Shown: positions 25,140 to 33,084 of the stretch, piece after piece
How the letters are laid out: every line of letters begins with the position of its first letter
Position numbering within the stretch: the stretch's first letter is position 1
DNA from: CAG-917 sp051883555
GTDB taxonomy: Bacteria > Bacillota > Clostridia > Christensenellales > CAG-917
Assembly (NCBI GenBank): GCA_051883555.1
Contig: JBJETY010000054.1
Location: 1-38,888, forward strand
Length of the DNA stretch: 38,888 bases
Direction of reading: 5' to 3'
Notes under the pieces: generated by a model
Told to the model about the DNA's origin: nothing
Seen by the model: the letters and a program-made list of their open reading frames with translations, nothing else
The model's database searches: none
Program-made: the position numbers and the translations under genes

Positions 25140-25445
25140 AACGTAAAAGGGAAAAATATTGTGCATAGATAAAACTGTTTTAATCGGGAATGGTAAAACG
25201 CTTTAAGGAAAGGAAATATTTACGCTGCAAAAGCCAAACCGCGTAAGCGGAAAAGAAGCGAAACAAACAGAAATAAATAAACCAATAAAAAACGGATAGG
25301 AATGAATTTACTTTTAACAAGCCTTACGATTGCAAATAATAAGTGTAACGCTATATATTAAGTTTAAAATTTATGAACTTGCGTGTGACGAAAATTTGCG
25401 TATTAATTGCATATTTTGAACAAAGCTACAAAGTTTAGTTTAGCT
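25140..25445. other. Spacer between spoIIE 3' end and the tilS promoter
   Basis: AT-rich spacer with no gene or RNA seen. A weak hairpin AAAGCTA/TAGCTTT (25422-25428 with 25441-25447) overlaps the spoIIE stop and may assist termination, but its U-tract is poor. Confidence 0.45.
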
Positions 25446-27758
25446 TTATGCCGTTTTTGCTATTCTGAAAGCAATTGCCGTTGCATCGTCGTTTAAGCCG
25501 TGACTTTCCGCCGCCTCAATTAATCGGTCGCAGAGTGCTTGCGGATTAAAGGACTTTTCGTCGCACAGAATATCCGAAAGAGATTTTTCGTTTAAAGCGT
25601 CGATTATTCCGTCGGTTACCATAATTACAAGGTCGTAAGGGGAGAGTTTAACCGTTTGCGTCGTAGGATTGATTCTGTCGAGAATACCTATCGGCAGGGC
25701 GTTCGAATCGATTTTGACAAGATTGCCGTTGCTGAGAATGAAGGTCGGCGAGCTGCCGAGTTTTATGACGTCAAGGTATCCGCTGTTAAGGTCAACGACG
25801 CCGACGTCGAGAGTTGAATAATCGTCTGCTTCTTTCAGCGTAAGAAGCTTATTGACCAAAGGTAAAATCAAATCGCTTTTTAAACCCGCCTTATAGAAAT
25901 TTTCCACGAGCGTAATAGCGTCGTCGCTTGCCGTATGAGCGGAAAACCCTTGTCCCATTCCGTCGGAAAGGGCAACCATAATTTTTCCGCATTCGAGTTT
26001 AACAAGTGAGAAAGTGTCGCCGCAGGAGGTATTTCCGGCTTTTGCCTTTTGCGCCGAGCCGATTGCCATGGTGTAATAGGGCGAAGAGCTAAGATAGAGC
26101 GTTCTCCATTCTCCGTGAGTCATTTCCGTTTTTTGCCTTTCCATTTTTGCTTTTAATACTTTTGAAACGATTTTTTCGAGAATAACTTTGTTGTAGTCTT
26201 CTTCTCTGACTACAAGCGTTACGCTGACGTTTTGTCTTTCGCCGTGGACTACCGCCTCTTCTGCTATTATGTTGTGTCGGGCGAGTTCCGAAATAATGCG
26301 GTTTTCTCTTTCCATATCGAAAGATACTCTTTTCTTAACGTCGCGGCAAAGTTCTCCCAGCATCGTGCCTACGGCGCCGAATTGTTCGGCAAGAAGCATT
26401 TTAGATTCGTTTGCGGCTTGCATGGTACTGAGTTTGTTTTTTGCACATTCGCAAACGGACATAACGTTTTTTGTAAGCTCTTTTTGCTTTATACAGTTTT
26501 TGCTGATATGAGGAGGCGTATCCAATATGGTTATTTTACCCTTTGACATACCTGCCTGTACGAGCGGAATTATTTCTTTTGACGGCGAGCCTATTTTTGC
26601 GTTACAGGCGTTGAGATTCGAACATTTTGAGCAAGACGCCTTTGCCACGGTATCTGCCAGCGACCACGGATTAAGATCGTTATAACAATGGCTTGTTTTT
26701 GTAAGAATATCTTTCATACCTAAAAACACGTTTGAAACGGAGCCGAGTTTATCGCCTAGTTCCTTTCTTGAATTGTTTACAATGTTTCTCGAAGCGATTT
26801 TGTGAGAAAGTCCGCCCATTTTCTGTGCCGCTTTGCAAACGAATTTCTTTGGAACGGCAAGATAAATTATAAGTCCTGACATAACGGAAATTATTTCGAG
26901 ATAGTCGAAAGCCGTTTTATCTATATACAGTTCGATTAGGGTATTGACAATCATAATTGCGCTTGCCGCCGCAAATTTCGATAAGTCTTTAAACGGTAGG
27001 GCAAGAGCCGTCCATAATGCGACAAGCGAAGCAATGCCAAGTTCGCCGCCTGCAAGGTATGCGCCTGCGCCCATGCTTATGCCTACAATCAACGCCACGT
27101 CTTTTGAAAAATTCATAATAAAAAACATGCTTACGATTGCCGCAAACATATAAAACAGATTAAAACCGCCGATGGGAAGTTTGTATATTCCGAGGCTCAA
27201 TACGGATAGTAGTAGAGAAAGACATATTCTTTCGTCCGTCGAAAGATGATAATTAAGTCCTCTTAAAACAAGGGCATAGCAGGCGATTTCGGAAACGAAC
27301 GAAAACATGATGCCGAGCGCAATGGTAAATATCGCTTCGAAATAAGCGGCTTTAACGACGCAACTTATAATAAGGTAAGGAAGTTGACCGACAAGAGTAC
27401 ATAGGGCAAGCACCAACAGAGTTACTCTTTTCGACAGCTTATAACAAGCGTAATAGCAACCGATAAGAATTATTGCAGGAACGGTTGTATAAAGAAGGGT
27501 ATAAAGGTTAAAACTCATCGTCAGGGACGCAAGCACGTATAAGGGAGTCAAAATCAATATATTCTGCCTCGAATACACAAGCCCTACGAAAAGCCCGAGA
27601 GCGAACGGCGAAAATTCAAACAACGTCGCTCTTGAAAAGAAAACGAAAGATAAAAAGAACGCCGCATATTTCAAAACGGCGAAAGGTGTTATATTTATAC
27701 GGTTTCGGGCGGTCCTTGTTCCCAAAGGTTTTGCCGCCTTTATGCTTCTCGACTTCAT
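25446..27758 (-). CDS. spoIIE: Stage II sporulation protein E, PP2C-type phosphatase
   Basis: A 770-residue protein. The N-terminal half has about ten membrane segments (residues about 28-310). A central regulatory region (about 320-560) contains a cluster of cysteines around CSKCSNLNAC. The C-terminal PP2C domain has CGDTFS (about 578-583), ALSDGMGQGFSAH (about 594-606), VMVTDGIIDAL (about 710-720) and GLNDDATAIAFRI. SpoIIE dephosphorylates SpoIIAA to free sigma-F in the forespore and helps position the polar septum. Its ATG lies only 3 nt beyond the U-tract of the degV terminator and has no Shine-Dalgarno. A long-spacer promoter and two Spo0A boxes are upstream. Confidence 0.95.
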   Translation of the reverse strand: MKSRSIKAAKPLGTRTARNRINITPFAVLKYAAFFLSFVFFSRATLFEFSPFALGLFVGLVYSRQNILILTPLYVLASLTMSFNLYTLLYTTVPAIILIGCYYACYKLSKRVTLLVLALCTLVGQLPYLIISCVVKAAYFEAIFTIALGIMFSFVSEIACYALVLRGLNYHLSTDERICLSLLLSVLSLGIYKLPIGGFNLFYMFAAIVSMFFIMNFSKDVALIVGISMGAGAYLAGGELGIASLVALWTALALPFKDLSKFAAASAIMIVNTLIELYIDKTAFDYLEIISVMSGLIIYLAVPKKFVCKAAQKMGGLSHKIASRNIVNNSRKELGDKLGSVSNVFLGMKDILTKTSHCYNDLNPWSLADTVAKASCSKCSNLNACNAKIGSPSKEIIPLVQAGMSKGKITILDTPPHISKNCIKQKELTKNVMSVCECAKNKLSTMQAANESKMLLAEQFGAVGTMLGELCRDVKKRVSFDMERENRIISELARHNIIAEEAVVHGERQNVSVTLVVREEDYNKVILEKIVSKVLKAKMERQKTEMTHGEWRTLYLSSSPYYTMAIGSAQKAKAGNTSCGDTFSLVKLECGKIMVALSDGMGQGFSAHTASDDAITLVENFYKAGLKSDLILPLVNKLLTLKEADDYSTLDVGVVDLNSGYLDVIKLGSSPTFILSNGNLVKIDSNALPIGILDRINPTTQTVKLSPYDLVIMVTDGIIDALNEKSLSDILCDEKSFNPQALCDRLIEAAESHGLNDDATAIAFRIAKTA

Positions 27759-27760
27759 AC

Positions 27761-27809
27761 AAAAAAAATAACACGGCGGCGGAGAGTATATTTTCCGTTT
27801 GCCGTGTTA
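27761..27809 (-). terminator. degV terminator abutting the spoIIE start
   Basis: On the minus strand, TAACACGGC (27801-27809) pairs with GCCGTGTTA (27769-27777), with a small inner CGGA/TCCG helix, followed by U8 (27761-27768). It lies about 70 nt after the degV stop and ends 3 nt before the spoIIE ATG. Confidence 0.85.
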
Positions 27810-27818
27810 AATTGTCTA
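27785..27818 (-). promoter_or_regulatory. Candidate Spo0A-type spoIIE promoter with long spacer
   Basis: On the minus strand, TAGACA (27813-27818) and TATACT (27785-27790) are separated by 22 bp. Spo0A-activated promoters of spoIIE and spoIIG in Bacillus are known for such over-long spacers. The -10 sits in the loop of the degV terminator, so the spoIIE transcript would contain only the 3' arm of that hairpin. Confidence 0.6.
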
Positions 27819-27840
27819 TGAATAGCATAGTAAAAATAAT

Positions 27841-27875
27841 TTTGTCGAAAATCTTATTTTGAATTTTGTCGAAAA
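27841..27875 (-). promoter_or_regulatory. Two perfect Spo0A boxes upstream of spoIIE
   Basis: TTTGTCGAAAA, a match to the Spo0A binding consensus, occurs on the plus strand at 27841-27851 and 27865-27875. Both lie inside a 24-bp-period tandem duplication. The proximal box is 23 bp upstream of the candidate -35, and the distal box overlaps the end of degV. The spacing and target gene fit phosphorylated Spo0A activating spoIIE. Confidence 0.75.
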
Positions 27876-27877
27876 TC

Positions 27878-28759
27878 TTATTTTGCGTTTTTCGTGCTTC
27901 CCAAAGCAAAAACCGTAACGCTACCGAAACCTAAATGTGCGCCGATAATCGGAGAACATTCCGTGATATAAACTTCTTTTGCAAGATGCGCTACTTTTGC
28001 TTTGAGCTTTTCCGCAAGGTCAAGGCTTCCCGTATGTGTAATAAAGATTACTTTATTGTCATATCCTGCCGTTCTTTCCGTAAGTATGTCGCCGATTGTC
28101 TTTAAAGCGAGAACGGTTCCCGGTGCTTTTCCGATTGTTTCGAGCTTGCCTTCGCCGTTGACGATGAGAATAGGCTTTACGTGAGCAAGGAGACCTGCGA
28201 TTGCTTTGGCTTTGGTTATTCTTCCGCCGCGGTAAAGATGCATCATATCGTTTACGGTGAAAAGGTGCAACACGTGGTCGACTTTTTGAGATACGTCTGC
28301 CTCGTTATCTTCAAGGCTCATGCCGTTCTGTCTGTTTTGCATTGCAAAGTAGACGAGCATACCTTCGCCGCCGGTTGCAGCTTTGGAGTCTATAATCGCA
28401 ATTTTGCGTTCGGGATATTTTTTAAGAAGTTCCTCTCTTGCCGACAGGTAACTTTCAAACGTTCCCGATAATCCGGAAGAAAAGCTGATATGCAAAATAT
28501 CTTTTCCGTCTTTTAGGTGCTTTTCAAAAAGCTCGGTTGCTTCCTGTACGGACACTAACGAAGTTTGTGCCGTTTTCCCAGATTTGATGGCTTCATAAAA
28601 TTTTTCATTAGTTAAAAACGGGGTGTTTTTTCCGTCGTAAAGAATACCGTCTAAAACATAACTCATTTCTGCGAAGTCATAATCGCCGCTGATAAGTTCT
28701 TTTGGAATATCCGCGGTACTGTCGCTTGTGATAATGTAATTAATATTTTTCCCCGTCAT
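27878..28759 (-). CDS. DegV family fatty-acid-binding protein
   Basis: A 293-residue DegV protein. The N-terminus YIITSDSTADIP, the central SFSSGLSGTFESYLSAREEL (bound lipid headgroup contacts), IIDSKAATGGEGMLVY and MMHLYRGGRITKAKA are family signatures. Members bind fatty acids and can feed the FakA kinase; a fakA gene is not in this window. The start is at 28759, where TTGACA-17-TATCTT lies 6 nt before the ATG and no Shine-Dalgarno exists. An in-frame TTG two codons upstream falls between -10 and start and is not used. It ends within the Spo0A-box region of spoIIE. Confidence 0.92.
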   Translation of the reverse strand: MTGKNINYIITSDSTADIPKELISGDYDFAEMSYVLDGILYDGKNTPFLTNEKFYEAIKSGKTAQTSLVSVQEATELFEKHLKDGKDILHISFSSGLSGTFESYLSAREELLKKYPERKIAIIDSKAATGGEGMLVYFAMQNRQNGMSLEDNEADVSQKVDHVLHLFTVNDMMHLYRGGRITKAKAIAGLLAHVKPILIVNGEGKLETIGKAPGTVLALKTIGDILTERTAGYDNKVIFITHTGSLDLAEKLKAKVAHLAKEVYITECSPIIGAHLGFGSVTVFALGSTKNAK

Positions 28760-28765
28760 AGTCAA

Positions 28766-28794
28766 AAGATAGCATAAACCGCATATTTTGTCAA
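28766..28794 (-). promoter_or_regulatory. Promoter of degV, predicted leaderless
   Basis: On the minus strand: consensus TTGACA (28789-28794), 17-bp spacer, TATCTT (28766-28771), 6 nt, ATG. Confidence 0.7.
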
Positions 28795-29200
28795 TTTTAT
28801 TGATTGACTTGAAATAAAATGCAGTTTATATTAGTTAGTGTTAATTTATATATTAAAATAATATATCGTAATTATTAGCAACGCCTATTTGCAACGCAGT
28901 CTGTGCAATAGCAAATGAATTTGCAATAGGCAACGAATTGCCATTCCTTCTTAAACGTATATTATATCGGATACATTAAATTATTATTAAATATCGATAT
29001 AAGTATCTGAAAATCTTAAAACGAGATTTGTTTACGGAAAGCGTAAGCTTAACTGTTTTAAATATATTGCGTTAAGGGGCAAGAACATCGTAAATTATTG
29101 ATAGCGGTCATACTTTATACGAGTTTTCAATATGATTTTTTACGTTTTGCAAAAAATTAAACGTCGTATTTAACTTTGATTCGTTTAATAAGGATATTTT
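28795..29200. other. AT-rich divergent spacer with an inverted repeat
   Basis: GCCTATTTGCAA (28883-28894) and TTGCAATAGGC (28921-28931) form an inverted repeat with one bulge, in a patch rich in TTGC/GCAA words. Function is unknown. A loose TTGCAA...TTAACT pair about 40 nt before the ZIP gene could be its promoter. No gene was seen. Confidence 0.45.
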
Positions 29201-30127
29201 ATGGATAAGCGTATTTTAATTATTATTTTAAGCCTTGTGGCGGGAGTTGTGGGTACGACTCTAGGCGGCATAATAGGCGTTTTCGTAAAATCGAAAGGGC
29301 AAAAGCTTATGGGCGGCGTTTTAGGTTTTGCGGGCGGCGTTATGTTAGGCGTGGTCGCTTTGGAAATGTTGCCCGAAGCCGTTGCCACTACCATGGTAAA
29401 TTATCAGAAGTGGACGGGAGTCATTATTACTTTTTCAGCGGTTTTAGCAGGCGGAGTTGCGATATTCGGACTTAACAAATTTGTGGATATGTTAGAAAAC
29501 AAGCGTGAGGTCCACCGCGAACTCTCGGAAATGAACCATCAGTCGGCTATTCTTGCTACCGTTGAAAACGACAACGTAAAAGAAAAGGTGGTTATTGCGA
29601 AAACGGAAGAAGGTCACAGCGGACAAGAGTTAATCAGTCCCGAAGCGGGCGAGTGCAGTTTAAATACCGACAAAAAAAAGACGTCCAATCTTTTTAAAGC
29701 CGGAATAGTCATGCTTATTGCAATCGCTCTTCATAATTTTCCTGAGGGTATGGCGATAGGCGCAACGAGCGAAGCTAACTCGTCTATAGGAATTATGGTC
29801 GCTATCGTAATAGCTGTGCATAATATCCCTGAAGGTATGGCAATTTCGGCGCCTCTTGCGGCAGGCGGTGTAAGCGCAAAAAAGACGATTCTTTTAACGT
29901 CGCTTGCAGGTTTGGCTACGGTTTTCGGAGCGATATTAGGTTTGCTTTTAGGCGGTATCAGCGAAATGGCTTCTGGAATTTGTATGGCGCTTGCAGGCGG
30001 AGCTATGCTCTACGTAACGTTTGGCGAAGTTTTGCCGGAAGCAACGCTTATGACCGACGGAAGGATACCGGCAATATGTATGATGCTTGGTTTTATAATC
30101 ATTATGCCGTTTGTGCTCTTATTCTGA
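29201..30127 (+). CDS. ZIP family divalent metal transporter
   Basis: A 308-residue membrane protein with about eight membrane segments. The metal-translocating motifs are HNFPEG (178-183) in segment 4 and HNIPEG (207-212) in segment 5, the hallmark of ZIP transporters (ZupT/GufA-like). A long charged loop (about residues 100-165) lies between segments 3 and 4. The substrate is probably zinc, perhaps iron or manganese as well. The start follows AAGGAT. It appears monocistronic; I found no Zur or Fur box. Confidence 0.93.
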   Translation: MDKRILIIILSLVAGVVGTTLGGIIGVFVKSKGQKLMGGVLGFAGGVMLGVVALEMLPEAVATTMVNYQKWTGVIITFSAVLAGGVAIFGLNKFVDMLENKREVHRELSEMNHQSAILATVENDNVKEKVVIAKTEEGHSGQELISPEAGECSLNTDKKKTSNLFKAGIVMLIAIALHNFPEGMAIGATSEANSSIGIMVAIVIAVHNIPEGMAISAPLAAGGVSAKKTILLTSLAGLATVFGAILGLLLGGISEMASGICMALAGGAMLYVTFGEVLPEATLMTDGRIPAICMMLGFIIIMPFVLLF

Positions 30128-30469
30128 AAGGGCGGCAAAAATAAGCGACAAAAGAAGTGTTTATGACGTTTATTAAGTAATAAGTTTTATAATTTATAAA
30201 CGCTTATAATTTAGTAGACGTTTTAATTTAGTAAACGTTTATAATTGTAGGAAATATACTTAAAATAAACGCAATTTATAATAGTTAAAAAAACGCAATC
30301 TATAGATATAAATAAATATAATTTATAAAAATACGAATTTATATAAATACGATTTATATGCTACGTAAAAAATTAATTTATATAAAACTATATATCAACA
30401 GGGCGTTTATTAAAGAAACATAAAAATAAAAAATTTAATTTTTCAAATCAATTTTCACCATAGAGCAAT

Positions 30470-30706
30470 TTAATCGGTTTTTTTATGGTTTCCAATTATC
30501 GTTGAATTTTCTCGTGCACTATGGAAGTCGAAAGAAAATTCCGAAAGTTCTTTTTCGTATCTGAATGCGGCATGCTCTCTTATAGGTCTTTCGTAAGGAT
30601 AGGTAGAGAAAAGCAGGACAAAGGCAAATTCTCCCCGTCCTTTTTTTATTCCTACCATTTCCCCGTTGTTAATTCGCTGTCTTATGCGGTTGTGATAGCT
30701 GTACAT
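30470..30706 (-). CDS. Possible small protein, uncertain
   Basis: A 78-residue open frame on the minus strand. It has a protein-like composition and an ordered look (NGEMVGIKKGRGEFAFVLLFS, then YPYERPIREHAAFRYEKEL), reminiscent of a small conserved clostridial protein, though I cannot name a family. Against it: no convincing ribosome site precedes the ATG (the only AGGAT is 13 nt away), no clear promoter is seen, and the opposite strand is also open. Treat it as a candidate only. Confidence 0.4.
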   Translation of the reverse strand: MYSYHNRIRQRINNGEMVGIKKGRGEFAFVLLFSTYPYERPIREHAAFRYEKELSEFSFDFHSARENSTIIGNHKKTD

Positions 30707-30957
30707 ATTTTAAGTTTTATCCTAAAAGAGTAAATATATAATTTCTAAGGAAAAGAAAGTTGAGCCGCAAACGAAAAGACTGAATAGAAAAGTTCGAATA
30801 AAGTAAATAGAAAAGACGATAAACTATAATAAAAGATTATAAAAACACGGCAAAAAAGAAAAAGAGTTTTAAACGAAAATAAAACTCGTGAAAAGAGAGA
30901 GATAGATTTTTAAGGCGGACAAAAAGCGGACGGAAAAGAACGAAAAAAGGGCACAGT

Positions 30958-30982
30958 AAAAGCGGCGCATAGCGCCGCTTTT
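30958..30982. terminator. Terminator of the small gene at 30988
   Basis: An 11-bp stem AAAAGCGGCGC / GCGCCGCTTTT with a 3-nt loop, six nt after the stop of the minus-strand gene. The U/A arms allow bidirectional function. Confidence 0.85.
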
Positions 30983-30987
30983 TAATT

Positions 30988-31212
30988 TCAGCCGTTTATT
31001 GCAGCTTCGCTTTGTACGTCGAAAAACACTTTTATGCTTTCGTTTCTTGCACATTTGTTGTATACGAAATCGTATACTTCCTGAATGTTTCCGTCAAGAA
31101 AAATGACGTTTTTATACTTTTCGAAAAAAGTAATGAATGCGTCGAGTTGCTCCCCTTCCGACGGTTTTGACAGAATACCGTAAAGTTCGTCAGAGTTAAA
31201 ATCTTTAGCCAT
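30988..31212 (-). CDS. Small acidic protein of unknown function
   Basis: A 74-residue soluble protein, unrecognised. It is acidic overall, with predicted alternating helices and one strand (NVIFLDGN). It has complete gene signals: promoter TTGAAA-17-TATAAT, AAGGAGG eight nt before the ATG, and its own terminator. It is divergent from the unknown gene at 31354, with the two promoters about 47 bp apart, so the two could be co-regulated. Confidence 0.8.
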   Translation of the reverse strand: MAKDFNSDELYGILSKPSEGEQLDAFITFFEKYKNVIFLDGNIQEVYDFVYNKCARNESIKVFFDVQSEAAING

Positions 31213-31242
31213 AAAAAATTCCTCCTTACTCTTTGTAAAAAG

Positions 31243-31271
31243 ATTATACCTTATTTTATCTCCCTTTTCAA
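31243..31271 (-). promoter_or_regulatory. Sigma-A promoter of the small acidic protein gene
   Basis: On the minus strand: TTGAAA (31266-31271), 17-bp spacer, TATAAT (31243-31248). Confidence 0.75.
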
Positions 31272-31317
31272 TAGTAAATTTGCCAAATCGTAATTTTTGT
31301 TCAATTTGTAATTTCGC

Positions 31318-31347
31318 TTGAAAAAGAGTAAAATCTTGTTATATAAT
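31318..31347 (+). promoter_or_regulatory. Promoter of the unknown gene at 31354, predicted leaderless
   Basis: TTGAAA (31318-31323), 18-bp spacer, consensus TATAAT (31342-31347), then 6 nt to the ATG at 31354. The upstream in-frame TTG and ATG codons lie inside or before the promoter and cannot be starts. Confidence 0.7.
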
Positions 31348-31353
31348 ATGCCT

Positions 31354-32109
31354 ATGGTAGAAAAGGAACAGGAAATTCAAAGCGAAGCCAGACGTGCTTT
31401 TATTACGACAATCGAGGATATGACGTCGTCGATGGTTGTTTTGCAAGCAAAAAAAATCAGAGCATTGTTAAAATGCATAGCATATTACGACGAACTCAGA
31501 GCAGTTGTAGATAAGGCAAGGACGGGGTTTGATTTTAACGCCGTTGCGTCCGAAGCGCTAAGCAAGACTCAGAACGGTTGGACGTATAAATGCCCAAAGG
31601 CGGATAAACAAACCGTTGCTTTAACTCTTGCTGTATTTGTGGAGATTGACACGTCGAGACTCGATTTTGTAGATTTCATTTCCAATTTCTTTCACAGCGT
31701 CAGCGTGGCAAAGTCGTTTGAGATTTTTTGCGATATGATGGTAAAGCCTTTTAAGTTCGCTTTTTTGCGTATGCTTGACGAGATTGACTCTTTCGATAGC
31801 AATTTCGTCGTTTCGAGAGAGAGAGAAATCGATTTCGTAAGCAGCGGACTTGCCAAACAAACAGCAGGCTTTATTGCCGCAATAAGAGAGAAACTGTTGT
31901 TGGCGTCATTGGACGACGCATTGACGACGGATATCGAAACTATGCTTGACGGCTTGGACGCCGCTCTCATGAGATGCGATACGCTTATGATAAAGGCAAC
32001 TTGGGCGGGGCTTAAAAGAACTCTTCGCGTATTGGGAATTGCAGAAAGAGAAACGTCCGAACTCGAAAAACTGATAAAAATGTTTTTGCTGACCGATACG
32101 GGAAATTGA
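31354..32109 (+). CDS. Helical protein of unknown function on a leaderless mRNA
   Basis: A 251-residue soluble protein that I do not recognise. It is almost wholly alpha-helical, without signal peptide, membrane segment or recognisable catalytic motif. Two tentative halves are seen: 1-110 (with AKKIRALLKCIAYYDELRAV) and 115-251 (with KPFKFAFLRMLDEIDSF and a Leu-rich C-terminus). The start is set by the promoter, whose -10 lies 6 nt upstream; no Shine-Dalgarno is present. No terminator was found before the tRNA promoter at 32303. Confidence 0.78.
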   Translation: MVEKEQEIQSEARRAFITTIEDMTSSMVVLQAKKIRALLKCIAYYDELRAVVDKARTGFDFNAVASEALSKTQNGWTYKCPKADKQTVALTLAVFVEIDTSRLDFVDFISNFFHSVSVAKSFEIFCDMMVKPFKFAFLRMLDEIDSFDSNFVVSREREIDFVSSGLAKQTAGFIAAIREKLLLASLDDALTTDIETMLDGLDAALMRCDTLMIKATWAGLKRTLRVLGIAERETSELEKLIKMFLLTDTGN

Positions 32110-32302
32110 CGCTAAGATTTTATAATCGTTGACGCGCGTTAAAGTTTAGATATACTGTGAAGCGAGCTCGTCGGCTTTAATACGTAACGGTTTAAAAGAT
32201 TTATTATTCTTTAAAACGAAGCGAATTTATCCTATTGCCTTAAAGAGCAACCGATTTATTGCAAAACAGGTAAAATTTTTTCAAAATAAAGGCAAAATTT
32301 AC

Positions 32303-32331
32303 TTGACAACGTTTTATCTTTTAGTTATCAT
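32303..32331 (+). promoter_or_regulatory. Sigma-A promoter of the tRNA cluster
   Basis: Consensus TTGACA (32303-32308), 17-bp spacer, TATCAT (32326-32331), 17 nt before tRNA-fMet. Confidence 0.85.
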
Positions 32332-32348
32332 TGTAAAGCGTTAATCGT

Positions 32349-32424
<76 letters not shown>

Positions 32425-32490
32425 AAACAAACAAACCGAAAGCTTTAGCTACGGCACTTGGCAGTAACACAAAGGCAGACGGAAGAATAA

Positions 32491-32561
32491 AGCGGAAAGG
32501 CAGGGAAGCCGGTCGGGCTCATAACCCGAAGGTCGCCCATCAAGTCCTTCCCCCGCTACCA
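32491..32561 (+). pseudogene. Degenerate tRNA(CAT)-like copy 1
   Basis: It keeps a five-pair acceptor AGCGG/CCGCT (now with A1-U72 paired), a shrunken D-like hairpin GGC-AGGGAA-GCC, the intact initiator anticodon arm with CAT, and the ACCA end. The T arm is altered (GCCCA opposite CCTTC) and cannot form a normal stem. An alternative fold pairs GGGAAG (32503-32508) with CTTCCC (32547-32552). It is probably a pseudo-tRNA, but may be transcribed with the cluster. Confidence 0.7.
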
Positions 32562-32626
32562 AAACAAACAAACCGAATGCTTAGCTACGGCACTTGGCAG
32601 TAACACAAAGGCAGACGGAAGAATAA

Positions 32627-32692
32627 AGCGGAAAGGCAGGGAAGCCGGTCGGGCTCATAACCCGCGCCCATCAAGTCCTTCCCCCGCTACCA
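32627..32692 (+). pseudogene. Degenerate tRNA(CAT)-like copy 2
   Basis: The same as copy 1 but with a further 5-nt deletion after the anticodon stem (AAGGT lost). Acceptor AGCGG/CCGCT, D-like hairpin, CAT anticodon loop and CCA remain. It is 66 nt long, too short for a normal tRNA. Confidence 0.7.
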
Positions 32693-32790
32693 AAAACTAT
32701 AATCAAACTTATTACGCAGAGCGGAAATGAGTTTGCGATATAGCAGGGAGACCTGCAATCTTAAAATCAAAGCGAAAGCTTTCGATATAT

Positions 32791-32867
32791 GGCGGCGTAG
32801 CTTAGTTGGTTAGAGCGGCCGGTTCATACCCGGCAGGTCGTTGGTTCGACTCCGACCGCCGCTACCA
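32791..32867 (+). tRNA. Elongator tRNA-Met (anticodon CAT)
   Basis: A 77-nt cloverleaf with CCA. The acceptor is GGCGGCG/CGCCGCT with ordinary pairing at position 1. The anticodon arm GCCGG-TTCATAC-CCGGC gives CAT, and the T arm is GTTGG-TTCGACT-CCGAC. The GGCGG...CCGCCGCTACCA frame is typical of elongator Met rather than the lysidine-modified Ile2 tRNA, but a CAT anticodon alone cannot fully exclude Ile2. Confidence 0.9.
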
Positions 32868-32927
32868 GATATAAAGCAATTTTGCAATACGTTCCGTTTT
32901 GCAAAACGACGCATAAAAACTTAATAC

Positions 32928-33002
32928 GGCCCCATGGTCAAGCGGTCAAGACATCGCCCTTTCACGGCGGTAACGGGAGTTCGATTCTCCCTGGGGTCAC
33001 CA
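32928..33002 (+). tRNA. tRNA-Glu (anticodon TTC)
   Basis: A 75-nt cloverleaf with CCA. The anticodon arm TCGCC-CTTTCAC-GGCGG gives TTC. The acceptor is GGCCCCA/TGGGGTC and the T arm GGGAG-TTCGATT-CTCCC. Confidence 0.95.
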
Positions 33003-33007
33003 CACTC

Positions 33008-33083
33008 GGAGGCATAGCTCAGTTGGTAGAGCGCCACCCTTACAAGATGGATGCCATAGGTTCGAGTCCTATTGTCTCCACCA
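33008..33083 (+). tRNA. tRNA-Val (anticodon TAC)
   Basis: A 76-nt cloverleaf with CCA. The acceptor is GGAGGCA/TGTCTCC. The anticodon arm CCACC-CTTACAA-GATGG gives TAC and contains one C-A mismatch. The T arm ATAGG-TTCGAGT-CCTAT is canonical. It is the last tRNA of the cluster, 5 nt after tRNA-Glu. Confidence 0.94.
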
Positions 33084-33084
33084 T

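Larger units (their letters stand above)
30128..30987. other. 860-bp AT-rich spacer with degenerate repeats
   Basis: The first part (about 30160-30420) is extremely AT-rich. It is built of diverged short repeats such as ATAATTTATAAACG and AAATACGAATTTATAT, and shows no structure I can interpret. The middle holds one possible small gene (30470-30706, minus). The last part (30740-30957) is purine-rich and featureless up to the terminator at 30958. Confidence 0.5.

Noticed and set aside
30521..30733. Plus-strand frame in the 860-bp spacer
   Set aside because: No ribosome site or promoter; the composition is less protein-like than the opposite-strand frame.
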